From contig JAQGHQ010000591.1 in assembly GCA_028288765.1 (NCBI GenBank), positions 1 to 64,000 of the forward strand: a stretch of DNA of 64,000 bases, in the 5' to 3' direction. Both the position numbers and the translations under genes were made by a program. Positions 36,103-44,600 of this stretch are shown piece after piece. Positions within the stretch are counted from its first letter, which is position 1. Every line of letters starts with the position of its first letter. The notes under the pieces are model-generated. The model worked only from the letters and a program-made list of their open reading frames with translations. It made no database searches and was not told where the DNA came from. The stretch comes from Gemmataceae bacterium (GTDB lineage: Bacteria > Planctomycetota > Planctomycetia > Gemmatales > Gemmataceae).

Positions 36103-37019
36103 CATTGCCTCTCCGGGTGGAGGTAGACGAAGCTCTTGCCCAGTCGACCGCCGTAATTCCCGGCAGAGATGGTCAGCAAGTCAGGCACGTCCTTCGCCGC
36201 CGCGATCGCCGCCTGGGTCGCCGCCGCGATCGTCTTCAGATCCTGGCCGTTGATGATGATCTCCTGCACCGACGCCACCCCGGCCGGGAGTTTCGACTGC
36301 GGTCCGAGCTTCTCCCGCAGCGTCGGGCAAAACTCGGCGTACGTGCTCGCGATGCTGAACTTGTACCGGCTCCCGGCCTTCGACCCGCTCGCCGCCACCC
36401 CGCCGGGGAACGGGAGCACGACCCCCGGCGTAGCCGCCGCGGCGGCAGCGGCCCGGGTCGCGGCCTCCAGCGCGGCATCGGCGGTCGCCCCGAAGAACCA
36501 CAAGTTTCCGCCCATCAACCCGTCGGCCCACCCGCACCGCCGCTCACACACGAACTCCCCGCTCAGGATCGGGACCACCCAGCACCGCCGGCCGAACCGG
36601 ACGGCGGTGGACTGGTGCCCGTCGCCGAAGTAAGCGAGCTTCCGGCCGAGCGGGAACCACGTCTCGCGGTCGGGCAGGGCGTTGAAGCACGCGGCGGTCG
36701 GACAGGTCAGCACGTTCTGGCAGACCCGCACGAGGACCGACCGTTCCAGCCGCTGTTCGCGGTCCTTGAGGAACCGGGGGACGTGGAACTGGACGACCGC
36801 CCCGGGCCGGCCATCGGGGGTGGGGGTGCTCTCGTCGCCGCCCGGTCCCACATACCGATCCAGCCCGGCCTCGCAGTCGCAGAGGATGGTGGAGCTGGCG
36901 TTCCCGGTACAGGCGGCGACGGCCCGGTCGAGCCAGTATCGATCCCGGGCGGTAATGAGTACCGCCGCGTAGATGCTGCGGAACGCTTCGGCGTAGGTGT
37001 CGTCGATGGTCGCAGGCAT
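36102..37019 (-). CDS. fhcD: formylmethanofuran:tetrahydromethanopterin formyltransferase
   Basis: A 305-residue homologue of archaeal Ftr and methylotroph FhcD, which transfers a formyl group between methanofuran and tetrahydromethanopterin. Matching blocks along the protein: IDDTYAEAFRSIYAAVLITA, STILCDCEAGLDRYV, DGRPGAVVQFHV, VLTCPTAACFNALP, KLAYFGDGHQST, GEFVCERRCGWADGLMGGN, PFPGGVAASGSKAGS, EIIINGQDL and the end ISAGNYGGRLGKSFVYLHPE. ATG 37019 gives a start that aligns with the family; GGAG lies upstream. In methylotrophs the gene sits with fhcA, fhcB and fhcC; here it is alone, converging with purM. Its presence implies H4MPT-linked C1 oxidation or formaldehyde detoxification. Confidence 0.93.
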   Translation of the reverse strand: MPATIDDTYAEAFRSIYAAVLITARDRYWLDRAVAACTGNASSTILCDCEAGLDRYVGPGGDESTPTPDGRPGAVVQFHVPRFLKDREQRLERSVLVRVCQNVLTCPTAACFNALPDRETWFPLGRKLAYFGDGHQSTAVRFGRRCWVVPILSGEFVCERRCGWADGLMGGNLWFFGATADAALEAATRAAAAAAATPGVVLPFPGGVAASGSKAGSRYKFSIASTYAEFCPTLREKLGPQSKLPAGVASVQEIIINGQDLKTIAAATQAAIAAAKDVPDLLTISAGNYGGRLGKSFVYLHPERQ

Positions 37020-37506
37020 GCGACGGAACTCCGGAAGCGAATCGGGAGGATTCGCGGTCGGGGTATGGCTGTGCCAATGATACCGATACGAGGGGAGATT
37101 GCACCTTGATCTGCTGCCGAAAGACCACGACCGAGCGAACGACTGAATGACGCGAGTCCCTGTGCCTATTTTTGATGCATTCTGAAAATTACTTGCCACT
37201 AGTTCTAGCAGTCGAGCGTGGCACGAATCTGGCACAGACCAGTGACAGAAGTTTGCGTCGGTCCGAAATCATAATCCTAATTACAGTTACGTAGTCGCTC
37301 GCGCGAGGGGGATTGTGTCGAATAGCTGAATGGCACGAACCCTGCATGTGGAGCGATGGCGAGAGCCTGACGCCGCACGGTCGGCCGGCTGAGGGAGAGG
37401 CAGTCGGTCGGCCGTGCGGGTCTTATCGTTTTCGCAACCGATCGGACTCGGGCGGATATGTTGCCGCATCACCGGGGCGACCGTGAATGGCTTGATCTGC
37501 AGACAT
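37020..37506. other. intergenic region upstream of fhcD, no gene seen
   Basis: About 490 bp, less GC-rich than coding DNA. It includes the fhcD promoter area and a pair of complementary stretches around 37368 and 37402 (GACGCCGCACGGTCGGCCGG / CGGTCGGCCGTGCGGGTC) that could form a hairpin with a following TTATCG. No convincing coding frame. Confidence 0.4.
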
Positions 37507-37690
37507 GTACAAATGTATAGTTAACGAAAGTTAATCACGGACGGCTGAGCTTCCTGAGGCGGATGAACAATTCGCAAATCTTAACAAATCTTAACTCGCC
37601 AATTTAGTTATGCTTCCGGAAGGTATGTGCTGTTCGAGGGTTCCAGAAGCCCTTTTGGGATGCGCCCTACGGGTCTCGGCCGGGTGATAA
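37507..37690. repeat. duplicated non-coding element, copy A
   Basis: Begins GTACAAATGTATAGTTAAC, contains AAATCTTAACAAATCTTAAC then TCGCC, GTTATGCTTCCGGAAG, CTTTTGGGATGCGC, and ends GGTCTCGGCCGGGTG. The same blocks in the same order occur at 46169-46370. Spacing between the AAATCTTAAC and CTTTTGGGATG blocks is 76 against 75 bases. The sequence is AT-rich, non-coding and carries several GTTAA/TTAAC units. Function unknown: promoter-like module, RNA or mobile element end. Confidence 0.65.
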
Positions 37691-37862
37691 TGCCTCACCT
37701 GCTTACGAGCCCGACCGGTTATGCTCTTTTTCATTTTCCCGGCCAGTCGGCCCACAATCATCTAATTACTGACCAAGTGTAACATCGGCGTTGACCGCCA
37801 GAGATGGTGGCGAACGATGCACGAAGAATGATCTTTGCTGTGAATTGGGGTATCAAAGTGGG

Positions 37863-37924
37863 AAAAAAAGCCCCGTCGGAGTTAGTTCAGCGTCGCCCAT
37901 TCACCGAACATCCCCCGACGGGAC
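37863..37924 (-). ncRNA. candidate structured small RNA
   Basis: On the minus strand a transcript of about 62 nt can be drawn. It would begin near 37924 with GUCCCGUCGGGG, which pairs over 12 bp (including G-U pairs) with CUCCGACGGGGC, and end in seven U. Inside the loop a second stem, GUUCGG with CUGAAC, forms. A sigma70-like promoter lies at the right distance upstream. No gene precedes the stem on this strand, so it is not simply the terminator of a known gene. It could still be the end of an unrecognised short transcript. Confidence 0.45.
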
Positions 37925-37930
37925 ACTTAA

Positions 37931-37960
37931 ACTGTAAGTAGGTTTTACCAGGAATGTCAA
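37931..37960 (-). promoter_or_regulatory. sigma70-like promoter for the candidate small RNA
   Basis: Reading the minus strand, a perfect TTGACA -35 box (37955-37960) and a TACAGT -10 box (37931-37936) are separated by 18 bases. The predicted start is about seven bases further, where the 12-bp stem begins. Such close consensus matches are rare in this GC-rich window. Confidence 0.5.
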
Positions 37961-38420
37961 GTACCGAATTGAATCGGACAACTTTTTTTTGACCAATTTC
38001 GGTTTTTCCTATCTTCCCTGTTCTTGACCGAGCCGGATGCCTCACCACGAACTGCCGACTCCCCCCAACCCGTCGCCGTTTCCCCCCCCGTCCGGTGGCC
38101 ATCGTCAAATGCTTCCCTCTGGCCATAAAGTATATGGGCGCGGTCACCCGATACACCAAGACCGGTCCCGCATCACACCTAATCCGACTTCCTGTTCGCC
38201 CCTCGCCCTCGCCGCAAATGGAAAAGCGGAGCACCCGGTGCAAGGTCCGTGACGGCGGAACGGCCCCCGGTAACCGGCCGGAATCCCGGCACAACCGGCC
38301 CGACCTAGCCCGCCAGATTCCCCCCGACCGGAAGATCCGCGGACGACGGTCGCGTGCGGTGGCAGGGGGGCCGATCATTTACGTCAGCCCGCGTCCGGCG
38401 TGACACTTGGGAGAGGGCAA

Positions 38421-38642
38421 ATGGCATCGATCAGTCTCGGGGAGAGCCGCTGGCGAATGGTCCGGCGAGTTCTCAAGAAGAAGAAGTTCCGGTACGAGGA
38501 TGCCCGGAACATGACCAGACATGACCAGACTCATTTCGACTGGTTGGTCGAGAACGAGTTTTTCGAGGATATGGGTGACGGCTGGTTCACAGTTTCCGAG
38601 CGGGGGAAGGAATCCGCCGATCTCGGGTTTTACGAGATCTGA
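38421..38642 (+). CDS. small winged-helix-like protein
   Basis: A 73-residue protein, start ATG 38421 after GGGAGAGGGCAA. It reads SLGESRWRMVRRVLKKKKF, then RYEDARNMTRHDQTHFDWLV, then ENEFFEDMGDGWFTVSERGK and a GFYEI end. The helix-helix-helix-wing pattern, with a TxxG(R/K)xxAD-type end, fits a mini winged helix. A clear paralog lies at 44982-45308 on the minus strand, sharing RWRMVR, HDQ/RDQ, DWLV, GDG and GFYE. The pair is probably lineage-specific; DNA or protein binding is inference. Confidence 0.8.
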   Translation: MASISLGESRWRMVRRVLKKKKFRYEDARNMTRHDQTHFDWLVENEFFEDMGDGWFTVSERGKESADLGFYEI

Positions 38643-39021
38643 GTGCCGTTCCCCGAGCCGATCGCGCTAGTGATCGTGTCCGAAGCTGGTCCGCCCGACT
38701 GGGGCGGCTTTTGTCCGACTGCGGGTGGCCCGGCCCGCAGCCGGTGTAGGGAGTCGTTACCGCCGTCTCTGTCCGCGTCACCGCCGGTTCGTCCCGGTCG
38801 CCGTGACATCGGACGCGGTCATCAGGGCACCGCGACGGCGGAAATCTCCCCCGCCCCGCCGAGTCTTTGACCATTCATTGTCTCCCCTGCAATTCTGCTG
38901 ATTATCCCCGCCGTACCGACCCGATCACACCTGCGGGGCCGGCACCCCGGAACGGTTAGCAGTGCCGTAGCTCAGAAGGGGCCAGGCCCCCGTATCGGGT
39001 CATCTCTCGGCGGAGGCGGGT
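38643..39021. other. intergenic region, no gene seen
   Basis: 379 bp between the small winged-helix-like gene and the first TolC-like gene, same strand. Probably holds the promoter of the TolC pair. The segment near 38870-38900 is locally AT-rich. No repeat or coding pattern recognised. Confidence 0.4.
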
Positions 39022-40644
39022 ATGCGTCCGGGACGCCGCGTCTGGGCTCGTATGGCGGCCGGGCTCCTCGGGACCGGTCTGGCGTCGGCCGTCGCCGCCC
39101 AGCCACCCGCGGCCGACCCGCCCACAAAGGCCGCGCCGGGCAAGGCCGCCCTTCCCCCACCGCCACCCGGGACCATCCTTCAGCCCGGCGAGGCCCCGAT
39201 GGACCTCGGGACCGCCCTCCGGCTGGCCGGCGTCGAGAACCCCGAACTCCTGCTCGCCCGCGAGCGGATCGCCGAGGTCACCGCCCTGCGCCAACTCGCC
39301 GTCGCCCAGCTGCTACCGAACATCAACCTCGGGACGAACTACGACCTCCACCGCGGGCCCCTCCAGCAGTCGACCGGGAACATCCTGAACGTCCACCGGG
39401 ACGCCCTGTACTTCGGGCTCGGGGCGAACGCGACCGCGGCCGGGACGGTCAACATCCCCGGGCTGTCATACACCCTGAACGTCGGCGAGGGGTGGTACGG
39501 GTTCCTGGCCACCCGCCAGCGGGCCCGGACCGCCCACGCCGCCGCCGACGCAACCCGCAACGACGTCCTCCTGCGGGTCTGCCTGGCGTACCTGGACCTG
39601 CTCCGGGCCGACGGCCGGCGGGCGATCGCCGCCCGGAACCGGGACCAGGCGGCCGAGGTCGCCCGGCTGACCGCCGAGTTCTCCAACGCCGGGCAGGGCC
39701 GGAAGGCCGACGCCGACCGGGCCGCGGTCGAGCTCCGCCGCCGGGACGGCGAACTGGTCCAGGCGGAGGCCGATACCCTCGCCGCCTCCGCCCGGCTGTG
39801 CCAGCTGGTCAACCTCGACCCGTCCACCCGGCTCAGACCGATCGACGGGTGGGTGGTCCCAACCCCGCTCGTCCCGGACCCGATCCCGCTCCCCGAACTG
39901 CTCGCGATCGCGCTGCTTCAGCGCCCGGAACTCGCGGCCCGGCGGTCCGAGGTCCAGACCGGCCTGTACGAACTGTCGCTGGCGAAGGTGCTGCCCTTCT
40001 CCCCGAACGTGATCCTGGGGTTCAGTGCCGGCGGGTTCGGGGGCGGGAGCGACCTGATCGCCCAGCCCGGGGGGTTCATCAACGGCGCCGGCCAGCGGGT
40101 CGAGGCGTCGCGGTTCGGGAACTTCGGCGGCCGGAGCGACTTCGACCTCGTCCTGTTCTGGACCTTCCGGAACATGGGGGTCGGGAACCTGGCCCTCATC
40201 CGGGCGGCCGACAGCCGGGTGAGGCAGATGAAGTTCCGGGAACTCGAAACGTTGAACACGGTCCGGGCCGAGGTGGCCGAGGCACATGCCCGGGTGGCCG
40301 CCCGGTACCTCCAGATCGACCTGGTCGAGCAGGCGGTCCGGGCCGGGCAGGAGGCGTACACCGAGGACCTGACCCGGATCAAGGGGGGGCAGGGGCTGCC
40401 GCTCGAACTGGTGGACAGCCTGCGGCTCATCTGCCGGGCCCGGTACGAGTACCTGGACGCCATCGTCGACTACAACCGGGCCCAGTTCCAGCTCTGGGTC
40501 GCGCTCGGCCGCCCCCCGGCGAACTGCCTGGCCCGGCCGGTCCCGGCCGACCTCGTCCCGCCCCCACGGATCGACGTCCCCCCGGGGCCGCGGGTGTTCC
40601 CGGTCCCACGGGTCCTCCCTTCCCCCATCCCGGTCAAGCCCTGA
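39022..40644 (+). CDS. TolC-family outer membrane efflux protein
   Basis: A 540-residue protein with a signal peptide (MAAGLLGTGLASAVAAQ) and a Pro/Ala linker, then two outer membrane factor repeats. Repeat one starts MDLGTALRLAGVENPELLLA, and repeat two around LPELLAIALLQRPELAARRS. Long heptad-like helices follow each, for example NRDQAAEVARLTAEFSNAGQ and VRAEVAEAHARVAARYLQID. Family function is a trimeric channel across the outer membrane and periplasm used by RND, MFS or ABC pumps. GGAGGCGGGT precedes the ATG. It forms a pair with the next gene 48 bp downstream, probably a tandem duplication. The RND cluster at 53.7-62.4 kb lacks its own TolC. Confidence 0.93.
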   Translation: MRPGRRVWARMAAGLLGTGLASAVAAQPPAADPPTKAAPGKAALPPPPPGTILQPGEAPMDLGTALRLAGVENPELLLARERIAEVTALRQLAVAQLLPNINLGTNYDLHRGPLQQSTGNILNVHRDALYFGLGANATAAGTVNIPGLSYTLNVGEGWYGFLATRQRARTAHAAADATRNDVLLRVCLAYLDLLRADGRRAIAARNRDQAAEVARLTAEFSNAGQGRKADADRAAVELRRRDGELVQAEADTLAASARLCQLVNLDPSTRLRPIDGWVVPTPLVPDPIPLPELLAIALLQRPELAARRSEVQTGLYELSLAKVLPFSPNVILGFSAGGFGGGSDLIAQPGGFINGAGQRVEASRFGNFGGRSDFDLVLFWTFRNMGVGNLALIRAADSRVRQMKFRELETLNTVRAEVAEAHARVAARYLQIDLVEQAVRAGQEAYTEDLTRIKGGQGLPLELVDSLRLICRARYEYLDAIVDYNRAQFQLWVALGRPPANCLARPVPADLVPPPRIDVPPGPRVFPVPRVLPSPIPVKP

Positions 40645-40692
40645 CCCGGCCGGCGAACCCGCACCGCGCATCGGGATGAAGGGAGGATGTCC

Positions 40693-42438
40693 ATGACCGG
40701 GTCACACATCGGAACGCTCCGCGCCCGCGGGCGGCAGTGGGTGACGGTCGGACTCCATCTCGGCGCGGCCGCCGCGCTCGGACTCGGGTGCCGGTCGGCC
40801 GACCCGCCGTACCCCGACCCACCACCCCAGCCCTACACCGCCCTCTACCCGGGGCTCAAGGCCGCGGGCCCGCCCCCCGAGCCGGCCGTGGCCGCGTCTT
40901 CCCGGGTCCGCCCCATAACGGCGACCGAGCTGCCGGACAGCCCATCCCCAAGGCCCGGCAGCCCGGCCGGGCCGGTATCACCCCCTTCTCCCCTTGCGGG
41001 AGAGGGGTGGCCCGGAGCGCGTGAGGACACGATCGACCTGGGCGTCGCGCTCCGGCTTGCCGGGGTCGATAACCCGACGATCAACCTGTCCCGGGAGCGC
41101 ATCCGCGAGGCCCTCGCCGATCAGCTCGCCGCCCGGTCGCTGCTCCTCCCGAGTGTGAACATCGGCGGGAACTACCACTACCATGAGGGCCCCCTTCAGG
41201 CGTCGTTCGGCCAGATCCGGTTCGTGGACAGCCAGAGCCTCTATCTCGGGTTCGGGGCCCGCACCCTGGCCGCCGAGAGCGTGGCGTTCCCCGGGGTCCG
41301 GCTGTTCGCCCATCTCGGGGACGCGGTGTACGAGCCGCTCGCCGCCCGCCAGCGGGTCGCGGCCCGCCAGTCCGACGCACAGGCCACCCGGAACGCGATT
41401 CTGCTCGACGTCTCCGCCGCTTACCTGACCCTGGTCGGGGCCGAGTCCCGGCTGGAAGTCCTCCGCCGCGGCGAGATGGACGGGGCCGAGATCGCCAGGC
41501 TCACGGCCGTGTTCGCCAGGGCCGGCCAGGGGCGGCAGAGCGACGCGAACCGCGCGGCGGGATACCAGGACCTCCTCCGCCGGCAGGTCCGCCAGGTCGA
41601 GGAAGACGTCGCGGTCGCGTCCGCCCGGCTGTGCCAGCTGCTCAACCTCGACCCGTCCGTCAGGCTCCGCACCCCCGGCGGAGCGGTCGACCTCTTCCGG
41701 CTGGTCCCCGAGGACGCCGACATCGAGCTGCTGGTGGCCGGTGCGGTGGGGTCGCGGCCGGAGGTGTTCGCCCGCCGGGCCGAGATCGAGGAGGCCCGGG
41801 TCCGGGTCCGCCAGGAGAAGGTCCGGCCGTTCGTCCCGGTGCTCTCCGCCGGGTTCAGCGGCGGGCTGTTCGGGGGTGGGAGCAACCAGGTCGCTTCCTT
41901 CTTCGGGCCGATGACCGGGCGGACGGATTTCGACGTGTTCGCGGTCTGGAACGTGCAAAACCTGGGGTTCGGGAACGTGGCCCAGGTCCGGCGGACGACC
42001 GCGGTCGTCGGGGAAGCGATGGCCGGGTACGACGCGGCCGTGAACCTGGTCCGCCGCCAGGTGGTCGAGGCCGTCGCCGAGACCCGGGCGGCGGCCCGGC
42101 AGGTCGAGATCGCGCGGACCGCCCTGGCGACTTCGGCGGAAGGCTACCAGCTGGAGCTGGCGCGAGTCAAGGACGGCCAGGGCCATCCGCTCGAGCTGCT
42201 CGACAGCTTCCACCAGCTCCTAGACGCCCGACAGGCGTTCGTGACGGCGGTGATCGCTTTCGACATCGCCCAGTTCCGGCTGTTCATCGCGGTCGGGAGC
42301 GACCCCTCCTCTGTCGGGCCGGACGCGGCCCTCACCGTCCCCCCTGCCCAACCGGCACCCGGCGGGCCGTTACCAGCTCCGGCGCCGGCCGAGCCTTCCC
42401 TCATCGTCCCGCTTCCCGGCGCCAAGCCCGACCGATAA
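40693..42438 (+). CDS. TolC-family outer membrane efflux protein, second copy
   Basis: A 581-residue TolC-like protein, duplicate of the preceding gene: both have DLGxALRLAG, RxxQLLxPxxNIGxNY-type, RLCQLLNLDPSxRL and a terminal QGxPLEL(L/V)DSxxxxxxAR block. The N-terminus is hydrophobic and ends GLGCRSADPP, perhaps a lipoprotein signal though the lipobox is poor. ATG 40693 is preferred to 40687 because GAAGGGAGG is then well spaced. The linker before DLGVALRLAG contains residues encoded by a palindromic repeat (40979-41028), absent from the first copy. Expected in the outer membrane. Confidence 0.92.
   Translation: MTGSHIGTLRARGRQWVTVGLHLGAAAALGLGCRSADPPYPDPPPQPYTALYPGLKAAGPPPEPAVAASSRVRPITATELPDSPSPRPGSPAGPVSPPSPLAGEGWPGAREDTIDLGVALRLAGVDNPTINLSRERIREALADQLAARSLLLPSVNIGGNYHYHEGPLQASFGQIRFVDSQSLYLGFGARTLAAESVAFPGVRLFAHLGDAVYEPLAARQRVAARQSDAQATRNAILLDVSAAYLTLVGAESRLEVLRRGEMDGAEIARLTAVFARAGQGRQSDANRAAGYQDLLRRQVRQVEEDVAVASARLCQLLNLDPSVRLRTPGGAVDLFRLVPEDADIELLVAGAVGSRPEVFARRAEIEEARVRVRQEKVRPFVPVLSAGFSGGLFGGGSNQVASFFGPMTGRTDFDVFAVWNVQNLGFGNVAQVRRTTAVVGEAMAGYDAAVNLVRRQVVEAVAETRAAARQVEIARTALATSAEGYQLELARVKDGQGHPLELLDSFHQLLDARQAFVTAVIAFDIAQFRLFIAVGSDPSSVGPDAALTVPPAQPAPGGPLPAPAPAEPSLIVPLPGAKPDR
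40979..41028. repeat. palindromic repeat inside the second TolC gene
   Basis: CCCTTCTCCCCTTGCGGGAG followed by AGGGG forms a hairpin typical of dispersed intergenic repeats. Here it is read in frame as SPPSPLAGEGWPGAR in a linker, exactly where the paralogous gene has no such sequence. Confidence 0.6.
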
Positions 42439-42466
42439 TATTCCGTTCCTCCGGCGTCCTCTCCGC

Positions 42467-43156
42467 TCATGAACTGGTCTTGGCGAGCGTAAGTGTCTTG
42501 CGATCGGCCGGCTCCGCCCAGAGCCGGAAACCGCCCAGAAACGCATTGGTGTTATCGCCGGCTCGGGAGTCGGGCGGTAACTCTCCTAGATTCTTGACGT
42601 TGCCGCCGCCGATGACCACGTCGTCGGGTTCCAGGGCGGCGACCAACTTTGCGACCACGTCGGTAACGCGTTTGCGCCATTTCTTTTTGCCTTGTCGCTC
42701 GAATCCGCGTTTGCCGACGTAATCCTCAAATGTGCCCTTTCTATAGGGAAGATGCGCCAGTTCCATCGGCTCGACAATGCCATCGACGACCATGGCGGCG
42801 CCCAGGCCGGTGCCCAGGCCCAGGAATAGCATCTTGCCTCCCTTGTAGCTCCCCAGGGCCTGCATGGCGGCATCATTGATGATCTTGACGGGACGACCAA
42901 ACGCGGTCTGATAATCGAAGCCTACCCACCCCGGAGCGAGGTTGTGAGGCTCCGTAATCGGCCGGCCGCGGGCCACGAACCCTGGATAGCCGATCGATAC
43001 CACGTCATACTGCCAGTCGCCCGCAAGGTCTATGACCCTTGCCACCATTTGTTCGGCAGTCAGGGTCGGCCCGGAAGGAAACTTCCGCGGCTCCTCGTGC
43101 CCCGTGGCGAGAATCTTCACGCTGGTTCCGCCGACATCAACGACCAGGATGTTCAT
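42467..43156 (-). CDS. ppgK: ROK-type polyphosphate glucokinase-like protein
   Basis: A 229-residue sugar kinase of the ROK/ASKHA superfamily. The phosphate-binding DVGGTSVK is near the N-terminus, catalytic Asp in INDAAMQALG, adenosine site GLGTGLGAAMVVDG and a C-terminal VVIGGGNVKNLGEL. Size and the absence of a zinc-binding ROK signature fit polyphosphate/ATP glucokinases (PpgK), which phosphorylate glucose with polyphosphate or ATP. ATG 43156 is chosen since the family starts MNILVVDVGG; an upstream GTG adds 18 unrelated residues. Base composition is somewhat less GC-rich than neighbouring genes, so transfer is possible. The phosphodonor cannot be told from sequence. Confidence 0.86.
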   Translation of the reverse strand: MNILVVDVGGTSVKILATGHEEPRKFPSGPTLTAEQMVARVIDLAGDWQYDVVSIGYPGFVARGRPITEPHNLAPGWVGFDYQTAFGRPVKIINDAAMQALGSYKGGKMLFLGLGTGLGAAMVVDGIVEPMELAHLPYRKGTFEDYVGKRGFERQGKKKWRKRVTDVVAKLVAALEPDDVVIGGGNVKNLGELPPDSRAGDNTNAFLGGFRLWAEPADRKTLTLAKTSS

Positions 43157-43525
43157 GAAGCGACTCCGAAGGCGCCCTCGTTGAGTGGCGCTGCGCGGCC
43201 CGGCGGTCACTCCTCCACCCGGCCGAGGGGGGGTCGATCACAGACGGATCACCACTTACCGTCGTGCTTCTTACGCTACCGCCGGAAAGAAGGCTCTCGG
43301 TTCGGGGGCCGAAGGAGAGCGTGCGAACAGTCGCAAACATGCACCCGGGATGCCAGCGAGCGAATCCTTCATACCAATTCGTGTAAACTTCCAGGCGCAG
43401 CTCCGCTCGCGGCACTGGTATTGTTCGGCCGCTTCACCAGCGAGATAAAAAGGGGGACGCCGGGACGCCCACAGCCCGGCCGGCGCACGTTGTCTCTCCC
43501 CACGGGGGAACGGGGGCCGAAGCCG
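43157..43525. other. divergent intergenic region, no gene seen
   Basis: 369 bp between the glucokinase-like gene and the start of the broken GH15 gene. It contains the promoter of the former. Complementary stretches ATACCAATTCGTG and similar short motifs are present, but no clear repeat or coding frame. Confidence 0.4.
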
Positions 43526-43760
43526 ATGCGATACCAACCGATCGAGAACCACGGCATCGTCGGGAACATGCACAGCGCCGCCCTGGTCAGCCTGGACGGG
43601 TCGGTCGATTGGCTCTGCCTGCCGCGGTTCGACTCGCCCAGCGTGTTCGGGGCGATCCTGGACGCCGACAGGGGGGGCGGTTCCGGCTCGCCCCGCCCGC
43701 GGCCGGGGCGCTGCGCCCAGCCTGTCGGCGGCTCCGGGCCTTAACCTCGGCGGTGGATTC
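43526..43760 (+). pseudogene. GH15 / trehalase-like gene, 5' fragment with frameshift
   Basis: The first 50 residues, MRYQPIENHGIVGNMHSAAL then VSLDGSVDWLCLPRFDSPSV and FGAILDADRGG, are the conserved N-terminus of glycoside hydrolase 15 proteins (glucoamylase/trehalase type, normally about 600 residues). After GG the frame breaks. In the +1 frame the expected continuation RFRLAPPAAGALRPAC can be read for some 15 codons, then similarity ends. So both a frameshift and a 3' truncation have occurred. The downstream DNA is AT-rich and unrelated, pointing to a deletion or insertion at about 43.75 kb. Confidence 0.8.
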
Positions 43761-43881
43761 GGCCGGGGTCAGAAGCCGGTGAGCCCAATCGATTATCTGT
43801 CGAATGGAGGCGGTAAACTAGAGACGATACCCGAATAGTAATTAACTGTAATTTTATTTCATTACTGTGTTAGTTTCTACA

Positions 43882-44241
43882 ATGATTTGCCTTGAAGTAT
43901 GCTTAAATGGCCAGCGAGTTTTCACGGCTGGCCTCCCTCCCCCTGCAAGTATATACGCACAAGTATTGTACCAAATATTTAGCAATGGCCCGTCCGAGCC
44001 ATCGACGCGTGATCGAATTGCCCTTATGTGCACTGGGGTCCCGTTGTCAGAGCCGGACTCCTTCGCCTTCAAGTGGCCTGAGTCGATTCTAAAAGTGGGG
44101 GACGAAATATTGATTCGTGTTATAGACGCCCAACAGGCAGACGCTCCAGTCGGCGTGGTGCCAGGTCCCCAGTCAGAGTGGCCAGCGAGGAGGCGGGCAC
44201 TCTACGAACGGTTAAAGCAAGAGTTTGAGCCAGGCGGCTGA
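43882..44241 (+). CDS. hypothetical protein in AT-rich DNA
   Basis: A 119-residue frame starting ATG 43882: MICLEVCLNGQRVFTAGLPP near the N-terminus, then ILKVGDEILIRVIDAQQADA and a basic tail ALYERLKQEF. The N-terminal 'LEVxLNGxRxxTAG' style resembles small proteins often found near toxins or mobile elements, but I do not recognise the family. Base composition is far less GC-rich than that of neighbouring genes, the codon use differs, and it sits between a broken GH15 gene and a transposase remnant. All this suggests recent acquisition. No strong ribosome binding site is visible. Confidence 0.55.
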   Translation: MICLEVCLNGQRVFTAGLPPPASIYAQVLYQIFSNGPSEPSTRDRIALMCTGVPLSEPDSFAFKWPESILKVGDEILIRVIDAQQADAPVGVVPGPQSEWPARRRALYERLKQEFEPGG

Positions 44242-44318
44242 TTACATCGGGTTGGACCGATTCCACCAGAGGGATGCTCTGTTGAATCCTTCTGGCGGGT
44301 GAAGGCCTGTAATGGTAC

Positions 44319-44600
44319 ATGAAGCCTCACACGCCGATGACCAAGTCCCCGCGGGCCGTTGCCCGGGAGGCCCTACGCCTGGCACAGGGTGCGTTGCCGG
44401 CATACGCCGCGGCCCGCAGCCGCAAGGACTACACCCAGCCCCCGTTGTTCGCCATCCTGGCCCTCAAGACGTTCCTGCGGACCGATTACCGGGGGGTCGC
44501 CCAGTTCCTCGCCGACTTCGCCGAGATCCGCGACGACCTCGGGCTGGAGAAGGTCCCCCACTACTCGACGTCGTGCTACGCGGCTGGGCGGCGGCCGGGA
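44319..44600 (+). pseudogene. transposase N-terminal remnant
   Basis: About 90 residues resemble the N-terminus of IS4/IS5-type transposases common in Planctomycetes: REALRLAQGALPAYAAARSR, QPPLFAILALKTFLRTDYRG and VAQFLADFAEIRDDLGLEKV, ending PHYSTSCYAAGRR. Beyond this the reading frame continues with unrelated Pro/Ser-rich sequence and the catalytic DDE domain is missing. The insertion sequence is therefore inactive. Its ends could not be defined. Confidence 0.75.

Larger units (their letters stand above)
37691..38420. other. long intergenic region
   Basis: About 730 bp between element copy A and the small winged-helix-like gene. It holds the candidate small RNA and its promoter (37863-37960). 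Open frames on both strands across 37.9-38.4 kb have basic or proline-rich translations with no family resemblance and no good ribosome binding sites, so none is annotated. Confidence 0.5.

Noticed and set aside
37507..37690. The AT-rich region near 37.5 kb as a replication origin
   Set aside because: No DnaA-box cluster, dnaA, dnaN or gidA gene is present. AT-richness alone is not sufficient, and a second copy lies at 46.2 kb.
37887..38378. A 163-codon minus-strand frame in the long intergenic region
   Set aside because: The product is Arg/Gly-rich without known similarity, lacks a good start context and would overlap the candidate small RNA promoter. Not enough support for a gene.
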